Shown here: positions 21,299 to 25,065 of the stretch, piece by piece
Position numbering within the stretch: the first letter of the stretch is position 1
Layout: every line of letters starts with the position of its first letter
IMG/VR virus record: IMGVR_UViG_3300042091_000013
Coordinates: 1-25,065 of that record
From: a virus
Length of the DNA stretch: 25,065 bases
Direction: 5' to 3' (one strand)
Made by a program: the position numbers and the translations under genes
Notes under the pieces: generated by a model
What the model was told of the DNA's origin: nothing
The model's database searches: none
Seen by the model: the letters and a program-made list of their open reading frames with translations, nothing else

Positions 21299-22509
21299 TG
21301 GCGACTTCTGTTCCACCTATTGTCTGGACTCCCGAAGGCGTAGTGCTGCCCACTGACGCGGCGATCCTTGCCGGTGTCCAGGCAGACATAAACACCGCTT
21401 TCGGCGGAGGCGTCAATCCCGCTTTATCGACACCGCAGGGACAGATCGCTTCCAGCGACTCAGCGATCATCTCGGACAAGAACAGCGCAATCGCCTACAT
21501 TGCGAATCAGGTTGACCCGCAATATGCAGAGGGAAGGTTTCAAGACGCTATCGGCCAAATCTACTTTATGACGCGCAATGCAGCGACTTCCACTGTGGTC
21601 ATCGCAACCATCGGCGGATTGCCTGGAACCTACATCGCGGCTGGCGCTCTTGCGCTCGATACCTCTGGAAACGTCTATCAGCTTCTTGGTGCTGTGACCA
21701 TCGGCGGCGGCGGAACGATTCCGGCAGAGTTCGCCAATGTCTCTACGGGTCCGATTCCGTGCCCATCAGGATCGCTGATTCAGATTTACCGGGCGATACC
21801 AGGATGGGATAGCGTAACCAACGCCTCGGCAGGGATTCTAGGCTCTTACGTGGAAAGCTCGCAAGAGTTTGAATTGCGCCGCCAAAACTCTGTCGCGCTC
21901 AACAGCCATGGAACTACAGATGCGATCTTTGCCAATGTCTACGCGGTTCCCGGCGTACTCGACTGCTACGTGATCGACAACCCATCAGGAAACACGGTGA
22001 ACTATGGATCGACAAATTACCCGCTTGCCCCACACTCGGTTTATGTTGCGGTCGTTGGCGGCGCGGCCAGCGCAATCGCACAAGCCATCTGGCTCTCCAA
22101 AGACGGCGGCTGCAACTACAACGGGAACACCACGGAAACCGTCTACGACACCCGCTACTCCGCGCCTCAGCCCGCCTACCAAGTGACGTTCAACATACCG
22201 ACTGGGACAGCGGTCTATTTTGCGGTCACGGTGACCAATGCGGGAACTCTTCCGTCTGACTACGCGACACTGATTCAGAACGCGGTCATCGCGCAGTTCA
22301 ACGGGCAAAACAACAATACTCCTGCCGGAATCGGATCATTGATTCTAGCCCTCAACTATACGGGCGCAATCCTCGCAGCAGTTCCGGGGATTTCGCTCGT
22401 GAGTATCCTTGTGGGCCTAACAAGTTCGCCCACCGGATACGATCTGACAATGGGAATAGACCAGCAGCCGACGATTCAGGCTTCGCAGATTGCAGTGGTG
22501 GCAATTTGA
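21298..22509 (+). CDS. Baseplate J-like protein (gp47 family)
   Basis: A 403-residue wedge arm protein. Recognisable parts are the N-terminal ILAGVQADINTAFGGGVNPA with STPQGQIASSDSAIISDKN, RFQDAIGQIYFMTR, the middle ESSQEFELRRQNSVALNSHG (about 190-209), and the C-terminal IGSLILALNYTGAILAAVPG. All are typical of J/gp47 proteins. It overlaps W by one base and the next gene by four. Confidence 0.88.
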   Translation: MATSVPPIVWTPEGVVLPTDAAILAGVQADINTAFGGGVNPALSTPQGQIASSDSAIISDKNSAIAYIANQVDPQYAEGRFQDAIGQIYFMTRNAATSTVVIATIGGLPGTYIAAGALALDTSGNVYQLLGAVTIGGGGTIPAEFANVSTGPIPCPSGSLIQIYRAIPGWDSVTNASAGILGSYVESSQEFELRRQNSVALNSHGTTDAIFANVYAVPGVLDCYVIDNPSGNTVNYGSTNYPLAPHSVYVAVVGGAASAIAQAIWLSKDGGCNYNGNTTETVYDTRYSAPQPAYQVTFNIPTGTAVYFAVTVTNAGTLPSDYATLIQNAVIAQFNGQNNNTPAGIGSLILALNYTGAILAAVPGISLVSILVGLTSSPTGYDLTMGIDQQPTIQASQIAVVAI

Positions 22510-23078
22510 ACAATGTCCTCCAAACCGTTGCATCGCAGTACGGGGACAGCCCGACGATCCTTGCGCTCATCGAATCGTTCAATGCGGCGGTTGATCCCTC
22601 GGAGGACATTGACAACTTCTATGTCTGGGTGTGGGATGTGGCGACGGCGCAAGGATTCGGGCTTGATATTTGGGGACGCATAGTCGGCGTTACTAGAACG
22701 ATTCCAACAAGCCCTGCGACTGTTTTGACAGACGCGCAGTTTCTGCAGTTGATTCTGCTGAAAGCCCTCAGCAACATCTCGCGGGCGTCTTCGTATTCAA
22801 TCAACACGCTGCTTCTGGATTGGATGCAGGGGCGCGGAAGGACCTACGTCAACGATCTGGGAAATATGCTGATACGTTACATGTTCGAGTTCGCCTTGGC
22901 TCCGTTCGAGATTGATATTATTACTCAGAGCGGAATCTTTCTGAGACCGGCAGGCGTTGGCGGATGGATGGTGAACTTTCAACCGCCTGTTTTTGGGTTT
23001 AAGGGCATGACAGATGTAGCGGTTGGGTTCAATCAGGCTCCGTTTATGCCAACGGGAAACCCTTATGCAGTTGCGTGA
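22506..23078 (+). CDS. DUF2612 baseplate protein, TTG start
   Basis: A 190-residue protein of the DUF2612 family, encoded after J and before the fibre in many contractile-tail phages; probably the baseplate-to-fibre link. Matches include FYVWVWDVATAQGFGLDIWG, LKALSNISRASSYSINTLL (about 80-98), RGRTYVNDLGNMLIRYMFEF and IDIITQSGIFLRPAGVGG. The start is TTG at 22506, overlapping the previous stop (TTGA); no ATG or GTG occurs near it and the homologous region begins almost at once, so the rare start is likely real. Confidence 0.82.
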   Translation: MNNVLQTVASQYGDSPTILALIESFNAAVDPSEDIDNFYVWVWDVATAQGFGLDIWGRIVGVTRTIPTSPATVLTDAQFLQLILLKALSNISRASSYSINTLLLDWMQGRGRTYVNDLGNMLIRYMFEFALAPFEIDIITQSGIFLRPAGVGGWMVNFQPPVFGFKGMTDVAVGFNQAPFMPTGNPYAVA

Positions 23079-23087
23079 GGAGAGACA

Positions 23088-23984
23088 ATGCAGTTAAGCA
23101 ATGCTCCAGCACAAATCGTAGAGGCGTGGGCAACTGGAGATTCGACCAAAACGAATCCTATCCCTGTTCCCTCACAGCAAGGCATCACACCTGGCGCAGC
23201 CTCGTGGGTTGATGGATTTCCTCCACTTTGCAGCGCAGATGCGTCCGCAGGCGGAGTTCCTCCGAATCGCGAGGACATGAATGGCGGTCTGTACCAAATG
23301 AGCGCCGTCGATGTGTGGATGTGTGCTGGTGGAGGATTCCCCTACAACTCCGCGTTCTCTGCTTCCATCGGCGGCTATCCGAAAGGCGCTCGCGTCTTGA
23401 TGGCCAGCGGTAACGGGTACTGGGTCAGCACGGTTGATAACAACGTGACGGACCCGGACACTGGCGGGGCAGGATGGGCCAGCGCAGATGAAAACGCGAT
23501 TACGGCCTTGACGGGCGACGTGAGCGCATCTGGACCGGGAAGCGCCGCCGCGACAGTGAACTGGCCTAAGCCGGGAACCATAGGCAGCACCACGGCGAAC
23601 ACGGGAGCTTTTACGACGCTCACGGCCACGACCCCAGCGTCTTCCGACAACAGCACAAATGTGGCAACAACCGCCTGGTGTCTGCTGGGATTCGTGATTT
23701 CTCTCGGCACGAATGGCTATATCGGGGTGCCAACGTGGTTAGGCGGCTGGATGCTCCAATGGGGAACCAGTGGCATAATTCCTAACAACACCGAAACCTC
23801 TGTCAGCTTCAATGGAACCGGATTTCCAAACGCTTGCTTCGCGGTGTTCGCAACAGACAGCGGGGGCCGGGTGTCAACTGGAAACTCTGCGGCTGTGGCG
23901 GCGGCTCCATCTTCAAAGACAGCATTTAACGTGAATGTCTCCGCATCAGGTGAAACAGTTACCTGGTTTGCGATTGGAAACTAG
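23088..23984 (+). CDS. Tail fibre protein with gp53-like C-terminal domain
   Basis: A 298-residue fibre. The N-terminal part (about 1-140) should attach to the baseplate. The middle has fibre-type repeats: ALTGDVSASGPGSAAATVNW and TTANTGAFTTLTATTPASSD, then STNVATTAWCLLGF. The C terminus resembles the gp53-like receptor-binding domain (GYIGVPTWLGGWMLQWGTSG, SVSFNGTGFPNACFAVFATD). GGAGAGAC before ATG 23088 supports the start. No chaperone gene is seen right after it. Confidence 0.8.
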   Translation: MQLSNAPAQIVEAWATGDSTKTNPIPVPSQQGITPGAASWVDGFPPLCSADASAGGVPPNREDMNGGLYQMSAVDVWMCAGGGFPYNSAFSASIGGYPKGARVLMASGNGYWVSTVDNNVTDPDTGGAGWASADENAITALTGDVSASGPGSAAATVNWPKPGTIGSTTANTGAFTTLTATTPASSDNSTNVATTAWCLLGFVISLGTNGYIGVPTWLGGWMLQWGTSGIIPNNTETSVSFNGTGFPNACFAVFATDSGGRVSTGNSAAVAAAPSSKTAFNVNVSASGETVTWFAIGN

Positions 23985-23992
23985 GGGGAACG

Positions 23993-25065
23993 ATGAAAAG
24001 TTTGTTTGCATCGGCGATTCTGATCGCCTGCATGATCTTTCCGGCTACGGTTCACGCCCAGTCGAGCGGCACTACTCCGCCTCCGCCGCCAGTGTGTTCT
24101 TCGAGTAATGCGGGGGCGATCTATACTGACACGGCGACAACTCCCCCAACCGTGTACACCTGCTCCTACTACAACCTCGTTTGGCAGTGGGTTGTCAATC
24201 CGAGTTATGGCGGTCTGGTGTATTATCCGACTGTGCCATCGACTTGTTCTGGCGCTTTGCCAGTCTTCTTGGCTGGATGGCCCATAACTCAAATGTATTT
24301 ATGCGAGAGCGGGGTTCCTAAAGCTGTAGCTAATGGATTAACTGTTCCTATTGCTATCACATCTGGCGGCACGGGGGCATCCACCGCAGGGGGAGCACTG
24401 CAAAACCTGGACGCCGCAATCGCCTCTTATACCGGCACAGCAGACCCGCCTTCGCAGTCCTGCACAGGCGTGGCTTGGGTGGACCTGGGTGAGTTTGCTA
24501 CAAGTACGACAGATAAGCTCTACCAGTGCCTAAGCGGTGGTTGGACATTGGTTGGAGGGGCTGGCTGCTCGACAGGCGGATGCACGATGACCGGGCCGCT
24601 CGCGGCTCCGAGCATCAACAAAGTGCTGTACGTGGGAACGCCAGGCGGCTATGCGAATCTTGCGGCGGCGAACGCAGCGGCAATTGCGGCGGGCGGGGGA
24701 ACGATCATCACGCCGCCGGGATACACGGAGACTTTGAGCAATATCGTTATAGGAGCAAGCGGCGCATCCGTGTTTTGGTCGGCGGGAACGGGTACCATGA
24801 TTACTGTCACCGGGACGACAGGGATACAATTTTACAGCGGCTCAGGGTCAAGCTGCGATGTCCCGAAAAGCTGCCACATCATTACGGCGCAGACTAGCGG
24901 TTCTCCGATAAGTTTAGTCTCAAACTATCCCCAGGATGGCACAGGCGGAAGCATCTTTCTCGATGGATGGTTTATTGACGGCGGCTCAGAGGCAGTGAGT
25001 TTTTCCGACGCGGAAGTGTCGCTTGGGAACGTCTTCGCCAACTCCTATCTGCGCGATGTGTCGAT
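23993..25065 (+). CDS. Signal-peptide-bearing fibre/beta-helix protein, 3' end beyond window
   Basis: An open frame from ATG 23993 (after AGGGGGAA) to the right edge, 357 codons without stop. Residues 1-22 form a signal peptide: MK, hydrophobic SLFASAILIACMIFPATV, cleavage after V-H-A. A lipobox-like LIAC (10-13) is an alternative. A Pro-rich stretch follows, then two Cys-containing modules (VCSSSNAGAIYTDT...YTCSYYNLVWQW; SCTGVAWVDLGEF...YQCLSGGWTLVG). SGGTGASTAGGALQNLDAA is a classic tail-fibre motif. From about residue 220, PGGYANLAAANAAAIAAGGG and TIITPPGY look like the entry to a pectate-lyase-type beta-helix. It is either an exported phage protein or a fibre with an acquired signal. Confidence 0.72.
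   Translation, partial: MKSLFASAILIACMIFPATVHAQSSGTTPPPPPVCSSSNAGAIYTDTATTPPTVYTCSYYNLVWQWVVNPSYGGLVYYPTVPSTCSGALPVFLAGWPITQMYLCESGVPKAVANGLTVPIAITSGGTGASTAGGALQNLDAAIASYTGTADPPSQSCTGVAWVDLGEFATSTTDKLYQCLSGGWTLVGGAGCSTGGCTMTGPLAAPSINKVLYVGTPGGYANLAAANAAAIAAGGGTIITPPGYTETLSNIVIGASGASVFWSAGTGTMITVTGTTGIQFYSGSGSSCDVPKSCHIITAQTSGSPISLVSNYPQDGTGGSIFLDGWFIDGGSEAVSFSDAEVSLGNVFANSYLRDVS

Noticed and set aside
24526-24897. Plus-strand 123-codon frame in the fibre-like gene
   Set aside because: It is out of frame with the long open gene from 23993, which has a signal peptide and fibre motifs.

Overview
The window is a contiguous piece of a tailed, contractile-tail (myovirus-type) bacteriophage or prophage. 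It holds most of the late structural module, from terminase to the start of a second tail-fibre-like gene, and the far left edge carries short leftward genes. Recognisable families in the expected order include terminase, a DUF1073-type portal, a Mu F-like minor head protein, a DUF2213-type protease/scaffold, a Gp24-like cement protein, a DUF2184-type capsid, DUF4054, HK97 gp10-like, neck terminator, DUF3383-type sheath, tube, frameshifted tail chaperones, tape measure, baseplate plug/hub/Gp138/W/J/DUF2612 and fibre. There is no integrase, repressor or lysis cassette in view, so lytic versus prophage state cannot be decided. Coding is dense and the base composition is moderately GC-rich by eye. 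The sigma70-like promoters and AGGAG-type ribosome sites fit a Gram-negative-type host; a soil acidobacterium is possible but is only a weak guess.

Layout. Positions 1-560: two or three small leftward genes, including a 48-residue C-H-C-C zinc-ribbon miniprotein. Their two promoters are near-identical copies of one 29-bp unit carrying a 19-bp palindrome. Positions 560-758: divergent control region. Positions 759-6120: rightward packaging and head-entry genes (a 57-residue leader gene, TerS, TerL, an unknown protein, portal, three unknown small proteins, F-like protein), almost all with stop/start overlaps. Positions 6130-6899: an inverted cassette of four tiny genes behind its own promoter, which has a perfect 12-bp palindrome in the spacer and a tRNA-like element in its leader. 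Positions 6953-10748: protease/scaffold with a nested in-frame scaffold start, repeat-bearing cement protein, major capsid protein. Positions 10758-11498: a GIY-YIG/NUMOD3 homing endonuclease with its own extended -10, next to an AT-rich, differently coded capsid 3' end. Positions 11521-13885: head-completion and neck genes. Positions 13895-18303: sheath, tube, G/GT chaperones with a perfect -1 slippery heptamer, tape measure with a lysozyme-like domain. Positions 18306-23078: baseplate. Positions 23088-25065: tail fibre, then an incomplete beta-helix/fibre-like protein that begins with a clear Sec (or lipoprotein) signal peptide.

The structural genes work as one late operon: packaging motor and portal, procapsid assembly and maturation, neck, contractile tail, baseplate, host recognition. 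The most unusual parts are the accessory ones: paired operators and paralogous zinc miniproteins in two leftward units, an inverted moron-like cassette inside the head module, three promoters placed so that the mRNA would be leaderless, the endonuclease with its recoded flank, and an exported fibre-like protein.
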